Assembly (NCBI GenBank): GCA_027489295.1
Contig: JAIYAA010000154.1
Span: 1-21,348, forward strand
Origin: Sphingomonadales bacterium
Lineage (GTDB): Bacteria > Pseudomonadota > Alphaproteobacteria > Sphingomonadales > Sphingomonadaceae
DNA: 21,348 nt
Reading direction: 5' to 3'
Part shown: one piece after another, positions 7,325-17,000 of the stretch
How positions within the stretch are numbered: the stretch's first letter is position 1
Layout of the letters: each line of letters begins with the position of its first letter
Notes under the pieces: generated by a model
Database searches by the model: none
Told to the model about the DNA's origin: nothing
The model's input: only the letters and a program-made list of their open reading frames with translations
Program-made: the position numbers and the translations under genes

Positions 7325-8267
7325 GACAGCAGACGCGATCGAGACGGCGATTGCCTGGCAGCTGCGGCTGGCGGACGCCGATGCGGACGTGTGGGCCGAA
7401 TTCGTCCACTGGCTGGAGGCGAGCCCCGCGCATGCCGACGCCTATGATCGCGTCGCGATGGCCGATCGGCTGATCGCGGACGTGGCCTTTCCCGAACCGG
7501 CGGTGCGTCCCCAGAACGACAATCTGCCGATGCCGCGCAGCACCCGCTGGTGGATCGGCGGCGGCGCCGTCGCCGCTGCTGCGGCGATCGCGCTGGCGTT
7601 CGCACCCTCGCTGTTGCCGCGCAGCCAGACCTACCAGGTCGCCACCCGCAATGGGGAGCGCCAGACGATCGCGCTCGGCGACGGCACGAAGATCGAGTTG
7701 AGCGGCGGCACGCAGCTCACGCTGGATCATGCCAATCCGCGCGTGGCGACGCTCGATCGCGGAGAGGCGCTGTTCCATGTGCGCCATGATCAGGCGCAGG
7801 CCTTCACCCTCCGCGTCGGCGGTGTCGCCGTGCGGGATCTCGGTACCGTGTTCAACGTCGCGCACGCACAAGGCCGGATGACGGTCGCCGTGGCCGAAGG
7901 CGCGGTCGCGTTCCAGCCCCAGGGTGCTGCGGTGACGCTGCGGCCGGGTGACGCGCTGTCCGCACGCGACGATGGCAGCGACGTCAACCGCGCGCGCGTC
8001 GTACCGGCGCTGGTCGGCGGCTGGCGCTCGGGACGGCTCAGCTTCGCGGGGCAGACCTTGGGTGAGGTTGCGAGCGAACTGAAACGGCTTTACGGCACCG
8101 ATATTGCCCTGCAGGGTAGTTTGTCGGAAAGGCCATTTACGGGTGTCGTCCATTTCTCGGGCGCTGCCGATCGCGACGTTCCGCGCCTTGCCGAATTGAT
8201 CGGGGCAACGTGGCGGCGTGAATCTGGGCAGTGGATCTTGGCGGAGCAGGCGGGCAGCGCGCGCTAG
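7314..8267 (+). CDS. FecR-family transmembrane sigma regulator
   Basis: A 317-residue inner-membrane signalling protein. It has a cytosolic FecR N-terminal domain (about 8-52: AIAWQLRL, then FVHWLEASPAHADAYDRV), one membrane span (about 79-101), a periplasmic FecR domain (about 107-215, with NGERQTIALGDGTKIELSGG and DLGTVFNV) and a C-terminal STN-like fold (about 241-312, LSFAGQTLGEVASELKRLYG). The N-domain binds the sigma factor and the periplasmic end contacts the receptor's STN domain. The frame is open from 7200, inside the sigma gene. I chose GTG 7314 because AAAGGGG stands about nine bases ahead and the family domain begins soon after; GTG 7296 is an alternative. It overlaps both neighbours. 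Confidence 0.9.
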   Translation: MQVETADAIETAIAWQLRLADADADVWAEFVHWLEASPAHADAYDRVAMADRLIADVAFPEPAVRPQNDNLPMPRSTRWWIGGGAVAAAAAIALAFAPSLLPRSQTYQVATRNGERQTIALGDGTKIELSGGTQLTLDHANPRVATLDRGEALFHVRHDQAQAFTLRVGGVAVRDLGTVFNVAHAQGRMTVAVAEGAVAFQPQGAAVTLRPGDALSARDDGSDVNRARVVPALVGGWRSGRLSFAGQTLGEVASELKRLYGTDIALQGSLSERPFTGVVHFSGAADRDVPRLAELIGATWRRESGQWILAEQAGSAR

Positions 8268-10623
8268 TCTTGCGCTCGCCCTCGTCCTTGCCCTGCCTGC
8301 CGCTCCGGCGCTGGCCCAACGCCGTTCGATCGTCATCCCCGCGACCACGCTCGACGTCGCGATCGGGCAGCTGGCGCGGCAGACCGGCGCCGATATCGCC
8401 AGCACCGATCCCGGCCTGCACACGATCCGCACCCCGGCAATCCAGGGGACGCTGAGCGTCGACGCGGCGTTGGCGCGGCTGTTGCGGGGCTCGGGATACA
8501 AGGCGCGGCGGCTGGCGGGCGGCGGCTATCGTATCGAGCAGGCCAAGGCGCGTGTCGTGCGCCACCCTGCGCCCGCACCCAGCCCGGCGGTCACCATCGA
8601 TCCCGCCGCGCCGGTCTACGGGCCGGATATCGTCGTCACCGCGAGCAAGCAGCGCATCAGCCTGCTGCGCTATCCGGGCAGCCTCACGCTGGTCTCCGGC
8701 GTCAACGGCTTGCCGGGGGGCGCCACCGGCACACTGAGCGATGCGGCGCACCAGGTGCCGATCCTGCAGAGCACCCAGCTGGGGGCGGGGCGCAACAAGG
8801 TGTTCATCCGCGGGATCGCCGACAGCAGCTTCAACGGCAGCACCCAGTCGCCGACCAGCGTCTATCTCGACGATGTCCAGGTCAACTATTCGGGGCCCGA
8901 GCCGGGGCTGCGGCTGTACGACATGGCCAGCGTCGAGGTGCTCGAAGGGCCGCAGGGCACGCTGTATGGATCCGGTGCGATCGGCGGGGTGATCCGGCTG
9001 ACGTCGAACCCTGTCGATCTGCAGCACGTCGCCACGGCTGCGACGGCAGGTGCAACCGTGACGCAGGGGGCGGAGCCCGGCTACGACCTGGCCGGCATGG
9101 TCAACCTGCCGCTGCTGCGGGGTCGGGCAGGGCTGCGCGTGGTCGGCTACGCGATCCGCGATGGCGGCTATCTGCGCGATGATGATCGCAAGCGTTCCGA
9201 CGTCAACCGCAGCGACACCGCCGGCGTGCGCGCCGCGCTGCGGATCGCACCGGGCGATGGCTGGCAGGTGGAGGCAAGCGGCGCCGGCCAGTGGATCGAC
9301 ACGCGCGACGGGCAATATGCCGAACGGGCGGAAGGCCTGCTCGTCCGCCGCACGCTGGTGGCGCAGCCGTTCGACAACACGCTGCTGTTCGGCCGGGCGG
9401 TCATCACCAAGGACTGGGACAGCGGGCTGCGCTTCGTCTCCGCCAGCGGCGTGACCGGCTACGACACCCACGAGATCTTCGATGCCACTCCGCGCAACGC
9501 GAAGGGCAAGGTCATTGGCCCGCTCACGCTGTACCGCGTCAACCACGACAAGGAACTGCTCAGCCAGGAGGCGCGGCTTTCCCGCTCGCTGCCCAATGGC
9601 AACAGCTGGGTTGCGGGGTTCACCTATGTCAGCGATCGTGACATTCTCGCGCGCAGCTATGGCCAGCCCGGGCAGGACGTCAGCATCCTCGGCGTCACCA
9701 ACGTCACCACCGCGCTGTCGGCATTCGGCGAATCGACGATCGGGCTGACCTCGAACCTGTCGGTCACCATCGGTGGGCGCTACACCTCGGCACGCACCGA
9801 CGGCGACCCTTCGGCGAAGCCGCGCGCGAACAATTTCGTGCGCGGGCGGCTCACGCAGCGTCTCGATCCGACCATCGCGGCGTCGTGGCGTATCGCCCGC
9901 GAGCTGGCCTTGTTCGCGCGCTTCCAGAGCGGCTATCGCACCGGCGGTCTCGCCGTTGCGGCGGGGATCGGCCGGGTCGCCGATTACAAGTCGGACGCGA
10001 TCACCGTGGTGGAGGCCGGCATCCGCAAGCTGCGCAGCGGTCCCACGGGCCTGGCGGCATCGGGCAGCATCTCCGGCGCGCGCTGGGAAGACGTGCAGGC
10101 CGATCTGATCACGCAGCGGGGGCAGCCCTACACCGCCAATATCGGCAACGCGAAGATCCTGGCGGTGGAGGGCAATATCGACTGGATCCCGGTCGGCGGG
10201 CTGCGGGCCCAGGCGTCGTTCCTGTTAACCGACAATCGCGTAGAGGGGCCGGTCGCCGATCTGTCCAAGCGTAACAACCGCCGGCTGCCGGAAACGCCGC
10301 CGTTCGCCGCCCATGCAGCGTTATCCTATAGCTGGGAGGCACAGCCGCTCCAGCCGCGGGTCGGCATTTCGGCGGATTATACGGGCCGCTCGGTGCTCGG
10401 CACGGGGGACTTTCTCGACGTGAGCCAGGGGCGCTACTGGACGGCCGATGCCTATGCGGCGCTGCGCATCGGCAAGGCGGAGCTGAGCGTGACGCTCGCC
10501 AACCTCACCGATCGCCGGGCCAACCAGTTCGCCTATGGCAATCCCTTCACGCTCAGCCTGCGCGACCAGCTGACGCCGCTCCGGCCGCGCAATCTGCGGA
10601 TCGGCATCACGACGGGCTGGTGA
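8218..10623 (+). CDS. TonB-dependent receptor with N-terminal STN signalling domain
   Basis: An 801-residue outer-membrane receptor that imports a ligand with TonB energy and reports its occupancy to FecR. The signal peptide covers about 1-34 (cut after ALAQ). An STN domain (about 36-107, IPATTLDVAIGQLARQTGADI) is followed by a Pro/Ala linker, a TonB-box-like DIVVTASK (137-144), a plug (to about 270, with VEVLEGPQGTLYGSGAIGG at 239-257) and a 22-strand-type barrel ending in the aromatic GITTGW. It begins with GTG 8218, 50 bases inside the FecR gene; no later in-frame start precedes the signal peptide. The ligand is unknown: an iron chelate is the default for FecI/FecR systems, but sphingomonads also use such receptors for glycans. 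Its stop overlaps the convergent kinase gene by 17 bases. Confidence 0.93.
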   Translation: MNLGSGSWRSRRAARASLALALVLALPAAPALAQRRSIVIPATTLDVAIGQLARQTGADIASTDPGLHTIRTPAIQGTLSVDAALARLLRGSGYKARRLAGGGYRIEQAKARVVRHPAPAPSPAVTIDPAAPVYGPDIVVTASKQRISLLRYPGSLTLVSGVNGLPGGATGTLSDAAHQVPILQSTQLGAGRNKVFIRGIADSSFNGSTQSPTSVYLDDVQVNYSGPEPGLRLYDMASVEVLEGPQGTLYGSGAIGGVIRLTSNPVDLQHVATAATAGATVTQGAEPGYDLAGMVNLPLLRGRAGLRVVGYAIRDGGYLRDDDRKRSDVNRSDTAGVRAALRIAPGDGWQVEASGAGQWIDTRDGQYAERAEGLLVRRTLVAQPFDNTLLFGRAVITKDWDSGLRFVSASGVTGYDTHEIFDATPRNAKGKVIGPLTLYRVNHDKELLSQEARLSRSLPNGNSWVAGFTYVSDRDILARSYGQPGQDVSILGVTNVTTALSAFGESTIGLTSNLSVTIGGRYTSARTDGDPSAKPRANNFVRGRLTQRLDPTIAASWRIARELALFARFQSGYRTGGLAVAAGIGRVADYKSDAITVVEAGIRKLRSGPTGLAASGSISGARWEDVQADLITQRGQPYTANIGNAKILAVEGNIDWIPVGGLRAQASFLLTDNRVEGPVADLSKRNNRRLPETPPFAAHAALSYSWEAQPLQPRVGISADYTGRSVLGTGDFLDVSQGRYWTADAYAALRIGKAELSVTLANLTDRRANQFAYGNPFTLSLRDQLTPLRPRNLRIGITTGW

Positions 10624-11974
10624 CTCCCACCGCGCCGGCGAGGGGGAACCGCAGCGAGACGCAGGTGCCCTCGCCCGGTCGGCTCTGCACCGTCAGCCGG
10701 CCCTGGTGCACCTCCATGATCCGGCGGACGATCGACAGGCCCAGCCCGGCGCCATCGGAACGTTGATGGTCGGCCCGCCAATAGCGTTCGGTCGCATCCT
10801 GCGGATTGGAGGCGGCGATGCCGGGGCCGTCGTCTTGCACCAGCAGCACCCCGTCCGTAGCCACCAGCACGTCGATCGCCGTGCCCGCCGGAGTGTGCCG
10901 GCTGGCATTGGTGATGAGATTTGCCAGCGCGAGGCCGGCGAGTACCGGATTGCCCCGCACCCACACCGGCGCAGGCGGCGCATCGAGCGCGATCGTGTCG
11001 CCGGCGGCGAGAATCTGGGGGGCGTGCAGCCCGATCGTTTCCTGCGCGAGCAGGCCGGCATCGAAGATCTCGAACTGGTCCTCCGCCATCACTTCGAGCG
11101 TCGCGAGGTCCTGCAGCTGCGCGACGACATGGCTCAGTCGGTTGACCGATTGGCGCAGCCGAGCGCGCACCGCTGGATCGTCGACTGACTCCAGTTCGAG
11201 ACGATGGACCGCCAGCGGCGTGCGCAGTTCGTGCGTTACATTGGCAACGAATTCCGATTGGTTGCGGAAGCTCGCCTGCAGCCGCATCAGCAGATCGTTG
11301 GTTGCGCGCGCGAGCGGTGCCACCTCGAGCGGCAGCCCCGCCTCTTCCAGCCGCACGTCGAGATTGTGCGGCCCGATCTTGGCTGCCTGTTGCGAGGCGG
11401 CGCGGACGGCGAACACCAGCCGGGCGATCAGCGCGCTGTTGATCAGCGGCAGCAGCAGCAGGATCGAGACCAGCACCGGATCATAGCGTCGAATGAACCC
11501 CCGGACGACGTCGTCGAGGATCGCGCCGGGGCCGGTGCGGTCCTGGGTGACGATTACCCAGATGCGATCGGCGCCCACTCGCACGGGGAGGCTGACGCCG
11601 ACAAAGGCGCCGGCGCGGAAGGAGGCCAGCCTGTCCGTCCGCGGCGCCGATTGCCACGGCACCAGATCGGCCTCCGGGCTGCCTTCGATTGGGCGCCCCG
11701 ACTGGCTGGCGACGACAAACGCACGCCCGTCATAGGGCGAGGCGTAGATGCGGGCGACCTGCGGATCCAGCTGGACCACCGGTCCGCGCTGGCCGCGCGT
11801 GATGCTGGCGGCGATCGCATGGGCCTGGCTTTCCAGCGTGCGCTGCTCGTAGCGGCTGGCCTCGGTGCGCAGGAATGCAGTGAGCAGCATCGGCAGGGCG
11901 ATGGCGGCGATGGCAATCGCGCCCAGCTCGATCAGCAGGATGCGGGCGATCAGCGAGCGCGGCCATATCGTCAT
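10607..11974 (-). CDS. two-component sensor histidine kinase
   Basis: A 455-residue inner-membrane kinase, QseC/TctE-like in layout. It has a first membrane span (about 8-34), a periplasmic sensor of about 125 residues, a second span (about 167-190), a HAMP linker (to about 235), a phosphoacceptor H-box FVANVTHELRTPL with His248, an N-box ANLITNASRH (Asn356), a G1 box DDGPGI (381-386) and a G2 box GAGLGLS (408-414), so it is complete and likely active. The sensor loop contains no Cys or Met and a single His (about 52), unlike metal-sensing CusS-type sensors. It follows its response regulator by 50 bases on the same strand. The start is ATG 11974; no strong ribosome site precedes it. The C-terminal 17 bases overlap the receptor gene on the other strand. 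Confidence 0.93.
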   Translation of the reverse strand: MTIWPRSLIARILLIELGAIAIAAIALPMLLTAFLRTEASRYEQRTLESQAHAIAASITRGQRGPVVQLDPQVARIYASPYDGRAFVVASQSGRPIEGSPEADLVPWQSAPRTDRLASFRAGAFVGVSLPVRVGADRIWVIVTQDRTGPGAILDDVVRGFIRRYDPVLVSILLLLPLINSALIARLVFAVRAASQQAAKIGPHNLDVRLEEAGLPLEVAPLARATNDLLMRLQASFRNQSEFVANVTHELRTPLAVHRLELESVDDPAVRARLRQSVNRLSHVVAQLQDLATLEVMAEDQFEIFDAGLLAQETIGLHAPQILAAGDTIALDAPPAPVWVRGNPVLAGLALANLITNASRHTPAGTAIDVLVATDGVLLVQDDGPGIAASNPQDATERYWRADHQRSDGAGLGLSIVRRIMEVHQGRLTVQSRPGEGTCVSLRFPLAGAVGVTSPS

Positions 11975-12024
11975 GCGACGGCTCTAGCCCAGCGGGCCGC
12001 CCAGGGCCATGCCCGGGCGCGGCA

Positions 12025-12705
12025 TCACCTCTCAGCCGTTTCGCGCAGGATATAGCCTACCCCGCGGATCGTCTCGATCCGCACGGTCGCGCCGGCCGCC
12101 TCCAGCTTGCGACGCAGCCGGTAGGCCTGCACCTCGAGTGCGTTCGAGCCGACCGGCTCGCTGAGACCGTAAAGCTGGTCCTCGGCCAGCTGCTTGCTCA
12201 CCACCTGCCCGAAACGCCGAAGCAACAGCGCGGCAAACTGGCGTTCGCGGGCGGTGAGAATCACCGCCGTATCGCCGACGACGAGATCGCCCGAGGCCGT
12301 ATCGAACCGCAGGTTGCCCAGGCGCACCTCGGCACCCGCCATCGCGCCCTGCCGCCGCATCACCGCGTGCAGCCGGGCGGCGAGCTCGTCGACGTCGAAC
12401 GGCTTCACCACATAGTCGTCCGCCCCCGCATTAAGGCCGGCGATCTTCATGTCGAGCGCGCTTCGGGCCGTGAGGGCGATGATCGGAATGGGGTTGTTCT
12501 GCGCGCGCAGCGACCGCACCAGATCGAGCCCGTCGCCATCGGGCAGTCCCAGATCCAGCAGGATCGCCGCATAGCGCGCGGCCGCGATCATCTGGCGCGC
12601 ATCCTCGATCCCGCCCACCACATCGCTGTGGATCCCGCGGCGCTTGAGCGCATCGGTGAGCGCATCCGCCAGCGGCCGGTCGTCTTCGATCATCAGCACG
12701 CGCAT
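12025..12705 (-). CDS. OmpR-family response regulator
   Basis: A 226-residue DNA-binding regulator. The receiver domain (1-115) has the acidic pocket E7-D8-D9, phosphoacceptor Asp51 in LLDLGLPDGDG, Thr79 and Lys101 in VVKPFD. The winged helix-turn-helix (about 125-222) includes LTARERQFAALLL and NALEVQAYRLRRKLEAAG and ends with TIRGVGYIL. It is the first gene of a two-gene operon with the histidine kinase and is divergent from the efflux operon across 110 bases, the usual arrangement for a local regulator of RND efflux. Closest in style to the QseB/TctD/CusR group; I cannot narrow it further. Confidence 0.94.
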   Translation of the reverse strand: MRVLMIEDDRPLADALTDALKRRGIHSDVVGGIEDARQMIAAARYAAILLDLGLPDGDGLDLVRSLRAQNNPIPIIALTARSALDMKIAGLNAGADDYVVKPFDVDELAARLHAVMRRQGAMAGAEVRLGNLRFDTASGDLVVGDTAVILTARERQFAALLLRRFGQVVSKQLAEDQLYGLSEPVGSNALEVQAYRLRRKLEAAGATVRIETIRGVGYILRETAER

Positions 12706-12815
12706 GAAAGCGGCATTCCGTAAGTTTCCTGTCAGCGACGGTCGCTAATGGCGCGGTGCAGCATGGACCGCAACATAATGTGTGTCTGCTATATTGCACC
12801 CGTGAAGGGAAACGC
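12706..12815. promoter_or_regulatory. divergent promoter region with a 13-base palindrome, between regulator and efflux operon
   Basis: AGCGAC-G-GTCGCT (12734-12746) is a perfect dyad about 30 bases ahead of the regulator start and 70 ahead of the adaptor start, so it is well placed as an operator, perhaps for the adjacent response regulator. For the plus strand, TATATT (12790-12795) is a possible -10 element, but no good -35 stands 16-18 bases before it; an activator-dependent promoter would fit that. GAAGGGA (12804-12810) is the ribosome site of the adaptor. Confidence 0.5.
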
Positions 12816-14051
12816 GTGACTGGACATACTGAACAAGCCGCCAGCCTGCCGCAAGCACGCCGCCTGTTGCCGCGCGCCCAGGCCCTGCTGCTCGGGCTCA
12901 TCCTGATCGCGGTGATCGCGATCCTGATTCTCGGGTTCACCGTGCAGGCGATGCTGGCGCCCAAGCCGGTGCAGGAGACTCCGCTGCCGCCGGGCGCGTT
13001 TCGCCCCACGCCGCAGCAGCTCGCCCAGCTCCAGTTCGTCACGGTGCAGGGCGGCAGCAATGTCGAGCTGGTCCGAGCCAGCGGCTCGATCCAGGCGGAC
13101 GGCGATCACAGCACGCCGATCGTCCTGCCCTTTTCCGGTCAGGTGCTGCAGGTGCTGGTCGAGCCCGGCCAGCGCGTGACGCGCGGCCAGCCGCTCCTCC
13201 GCGTCGCCTCGCCCGAACTGATCGACGCGCGCAATACCTTGCTCAGCGCAAGTGCCCAGCGCGCCAGCGCCGCTGAGGCGCTGCGTATCGCGCAGGGCAA
13301 TCTCGCCCGCCAGAAGGCGATCACCGAGACTGCCGGCGGCGCGATGAAGGACTATCTTCAGGCCCAGGCCGACTTCGCCGCCGCCCAGTCCGCCGCGCGC
13401 CAAGCGGACTCCGCGCAGCGCGCTGCGCAGGACCGGCTGGCGCTGTTCGGCCGAACCGAGGGTGCCGGGACCTCGGCCTACACCGTCTATCGCGCGCCGG
13501 TTTCGGGCATCATCGCCGATCGTGCCGTGGCGCCGGGCCAGTTCCTGAGCAGCGGCAGCGCGACGCCGCTGATGACGATCACCGATCCCGCCCGGGTCTG
13601 GCTGGTCGCGCAGCTCGCCGAGAGCGAGGCGGCGAGCATCCGCGTCGGCGACCAGGTGGTCGTCACCACGCCGGCGCTGCCCGGCCAGCAGTTCACCGCG
13701 ACGATCGACAATGTCGCCGCCGGCCTCGATCCCACCACGCACCGCCTGCCGGTCCGCGCGACCATCGCCAATCCGGGCGGCGCGCTGAAGCCGCAAATGT
13801 TCGCCGCCTTCACGATCCGCCGTCCGGTCGACAACGGCCAGGGCGTGCTGGTGCCGGCGGTGTCGGTGATCCATGAGGGCGATACTGCCCGCGTCTGGGT
13901 GCGCGCCAGCGACGGCCTGCTCTACGGCCGCAGCGTGCAGGTGGGCCAGACCGATGGCGGGCTGACGCGCGTGCTCGGCGGGCTGAAGCCGGGCGACCGG
14001 ATCGTCGCCAAAGGCGCGCTGTTCGTCAACGAGGCGGGTCTCGGCGAATGA
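12816..14051 (+). CDS. RND efflux periplasmic adaptor (HlyD/CusB-type membrane fusion protein)
   Basis: A 411-residue membrane-fusion protein linking the inner-membrane pump to the outer-membrane channel. It has a membrane anchor (about 22-46), split lipoyl domains (about 100-132, IVLPFSGQVLQVLVEPGQRVTRGQPL, and about 222-256, TVYRAPVSGIIADRAVAPGQFL), an Ala/Gln-rich alpha-helical hairpin (about 136-212), a beta-barrel domain (about 258-335) and a membrane-proximal domain to the end. It starts at GTG 12816 with GAAGGGA five bases upstream; the frame is open back to 12756, but those residues show no domain character. The stop overlaps the pump start as ATGA. The N-terminal part lacks the methionine/histidine metal sites known from CusB. 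Confidence 0.9.
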   Translation: MTGHTEQAASLPQARRLLPRAQALLLGLILIAVIAILILGFTVQAMLAPKPVQETPLPPGAFRPTPQQLAQLQFVTVQGGSNVELVRASGSIQADGDHSTPIVLPFSGQVLQVLVEPGQRVTRGQPLLRVASPELIDARNTLLSASAQRASAAEALRIAQGNLARQKAITETAGGAMKDYLQAQADFAAAQSAARQADSAQRAAQDRLALFGRTEGAGTSAYTVYRAPVSGIIADRAVAPGQFLSSGSATPLMTITDPARVWLVAQLAESEAASIRVGDQVVVTTPALPGQQFTATIDNVAAGLDPTTHRLPVRATIANPGGALKPQMFAAFTIRRPVDNGQGVLVPAVSVIHEGDTARVWVRASDGLLYGRSVQVGQTDGGLTRVLGGLKPGDRIVAKGALFVNEAGLGE

Positions 14052-17000
14052 ACCGCCTCGTTGAAATGGCGCTGCGCCAGCGGATGCTGGTGCTCACCCT
14101 GCTGATCGGCATGATCGCGGCGGGCGTGCTCGGCTTCCTCAACCTCAACATCGAGGCCTATCCCGATCCGGTGCCGCCGATGGTGGAGCTGGTGACGCAG
14201 AGCGATGGCATCTCCGCCGAGGAGATGGAGCGCAACGTCACCACCCCGATCGAGGTGGCGATCGCCGGCCTGCCGCATCTCACCGCGGTGCGCTCGATCT
14301 CGCTGTTCGGCCTGTCCGACGTGAAGATCCAGTTCAGCTATGACGTGACGCACGAACAGGCCCAGCAGATGGTGCTCGGCCGCCTGTCGCAGCTCGGCAC
14401 CCTGCCGAACAACGCGCAGCCGCTGATCTCGCCTACCAGCCCGATCGGCGAAATCTATCGCTACCGGCTGAGTGGCCCCAGCGGCTATTCGGTGATGGAC
14501 CTCAAGACCATCCAGGACTGGGTGCTCCAGCGCCGCTTCAAGCGCATCCCCGGCGTGATCGATGTGACCGGCTGGGGCGGCAAGCTGCGCTCCTATGAAG
14601 TCCAGCTCGATCGCGACAAGCTGACCGCGCACGGCATCACCGTCCCGCAGGTGCTTGCCGCGATCGGCAAGAGCGATTCGAACGTCGGCGGCCAGACGGT
14701 GAATTTCGGCGAGCAGGCGGCGATCGTCCGCGGCGTCGGGCTGATCCAGTCGACCGACGCGATCAACAACGTGCTGGTCGGCACCGCCGGCACCACCCCG
14801 GTACTGCTGCGCGACGTGGGGCAAGTGAAGATCGGCAACCTGCCGCGCCTCGGCGTGGCGGGCGAGGGCCAGGACGACGACATCGTCATGGGCATCGTGC
14901 TGATGCAGCGCGGCGCCCAGTCGCTGCCGACGATCAACCGCGTCAAGGAAGAGATCGAGACGATCAACACCACCGGCATCCTGCCGCCGGGGGTGAAGAT
15001 CGAGCGCATCTATGATCGCTCGGACCTGATCTCGGTCACCACCCATACGGTGATGGAGAACCTCCTCGTCGGCGTGATCCTGATCTTCGCGCTCCAGTAT
15101 CTGTTCCTCGGCGACCTGCGCAGCGCGCTGATCGTCGCGATCACGATTCCGTTCGCGCTCTCGGTCGCGGTGCTGATCCTGGTGATCCAGGGCGAATCGG
15201 CGAACCTGTTGTCGCTCGGCGCGCTCGATTTCGGGCTCGTCGTCGATGCGGCGGTGATCATGGTGGAGGCGATCTACCGAAGGCTGGCGGATCGCTCGCA
15301 AGCGATTTCGGAAGGGCGGATCCATGCGAGCCATGCCAATCGCTTCTCGGCGATCCTCCATGCCTCCAGCGACGTCAGCCGCGGCATCTTCTTCGCCGCC
15401 GCGATCATCATCGCCAGCTTCCTGCCGCTGTTCACGCTGACCGGCGTGGAAGGCCATATCTTTGGGCCGATGGCGAAGACCTATGCCTATGCCATCGCCG
15501 GCGGCCTGCTCGCGGCCTTCACCGTCTCCCCGGTGCTCTCGGCGCTGCTGCTGCCGGACAAGCTGAAGGAGGTGGATACCTGGGTGGTGCGCCAGATCCG
15601 CCGCGTGCTGGAGCCGGCGATCGCGTTCACGATCGCCAACCGGCTGCTCACCTTCGGTCTCGCCGGGCTGCTCGTGATCGGTTCGTTCGCGACCATCCGC
15701 GTGCTCGGTGTCGAGTTCCTGCCGCACCTGGAAGAGGGCAATCTCTACATCCGCGCCAGCCTGCCGGCGTCGATATCGCTCGAGGCGGGCGAGGATGCGG
15801 TGAACGGCATCCGCAAGATCATCGCCGGCTACCCCGAGGTCGACCGCGTCGTCTCGACCCATGGCCGGCCGGACGACGGCACCGATCCCACCGGCTTCTT
15901 CAACGCCGAGTTCTACACGCCGCTCAAACCCGCCAAGGAGTGGCCGGCGGGGGTAACCAAGGAGAAGCTCACCGCCGAGCTGCAGGCCAAGCTCGCGGCC
16001 AAATATCCGGGCGTGGAGTTCGAATTCTCGCAGTACATCCAGGACAATGTCGAAGAGGCGTCGTCGGGGGTGAAGAGCTCCAATTCGCTCAAGATCTACG
16101 GCAGCGACCTCGAAACGCTCGAATCGATCGCCAACCAGATCAAGGCGCAGATGGCGCAGGTGAAGGGCGTCGCCGATCTCGGCATCTCCGATTCGCTTGG
16201 CCAGCCGACGGTACGCATCGACGTCGATCGCGCCGCTGCCGCCCGCTACGGGCTGACGCCGGACGACATCAATTCGACCGTCGCCGCGGCGATCGGCGGC
16301 CAGTCGAGCGGCGACCTGTACGAAAAGGCGACCGACCGGCACTTCCCGATCGTGGTACGGCTCGATCAGTCGCAGCGCGACGACATCGAATCGATCCGCC
16401 GCATCCAGATCGGCGCGCCGTCGCCGACCGGCACCGGGCTGATCCAGGTGCCGCTGTCCGAAGTGGCGCAGGTGAAGCTCACCTCGGGTGCGTCGTTCAT
16501 CTATCGCGAGCATCAGGAGCGCTATGTCCCGATCAAGTTCAGCGTCCGCGGGCGCGATCTTGGCGGAACGATCGCCGAGGCGCAGGCGCGCATCGCCCAG
16601 CATGTCCAGCTGCCGCCGGGCTATCATCTTGAATGGGCGGGCGAACTCGGCAACCTGACCAACGCCGTCAACCGGCTGGAGGTCGTCGTGCCGATCAGCC
16701 TGGTGCTGATCCTGGTGCTGCTGTTCGCGAATTTCGGCTCGATCCGCGACACGCTGCTGGCGTTTAGCGTCATCCCGATGGCGATGGTAGGCGGCGTGCT
16801 CGCGCTGGCGCTGACCGGCACCGCGTTCAGCATCTCGGCCGCGATCGGCTTCGTCGCCCTGTTCGGCATCGCGGTGATGGACGGCATCCTCATCGTCAGC
16901 ACGTTCAACCAGAACGTCAACGAGGACATGGACCATGAGGCGGCGATGGCGGCGACGGTCCGGCATTCGCTGCGGCCGGTGATCATGACCTGCCTGGTCG

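Noticed and set aside
7191..9546. Two long minus-strand open frames (7191-8501 and 8137-9546)
   Set aside because: They are antisense to FecR and the TonB-dependent receptor, whose domains are clear; no recognisable protein is encoded.
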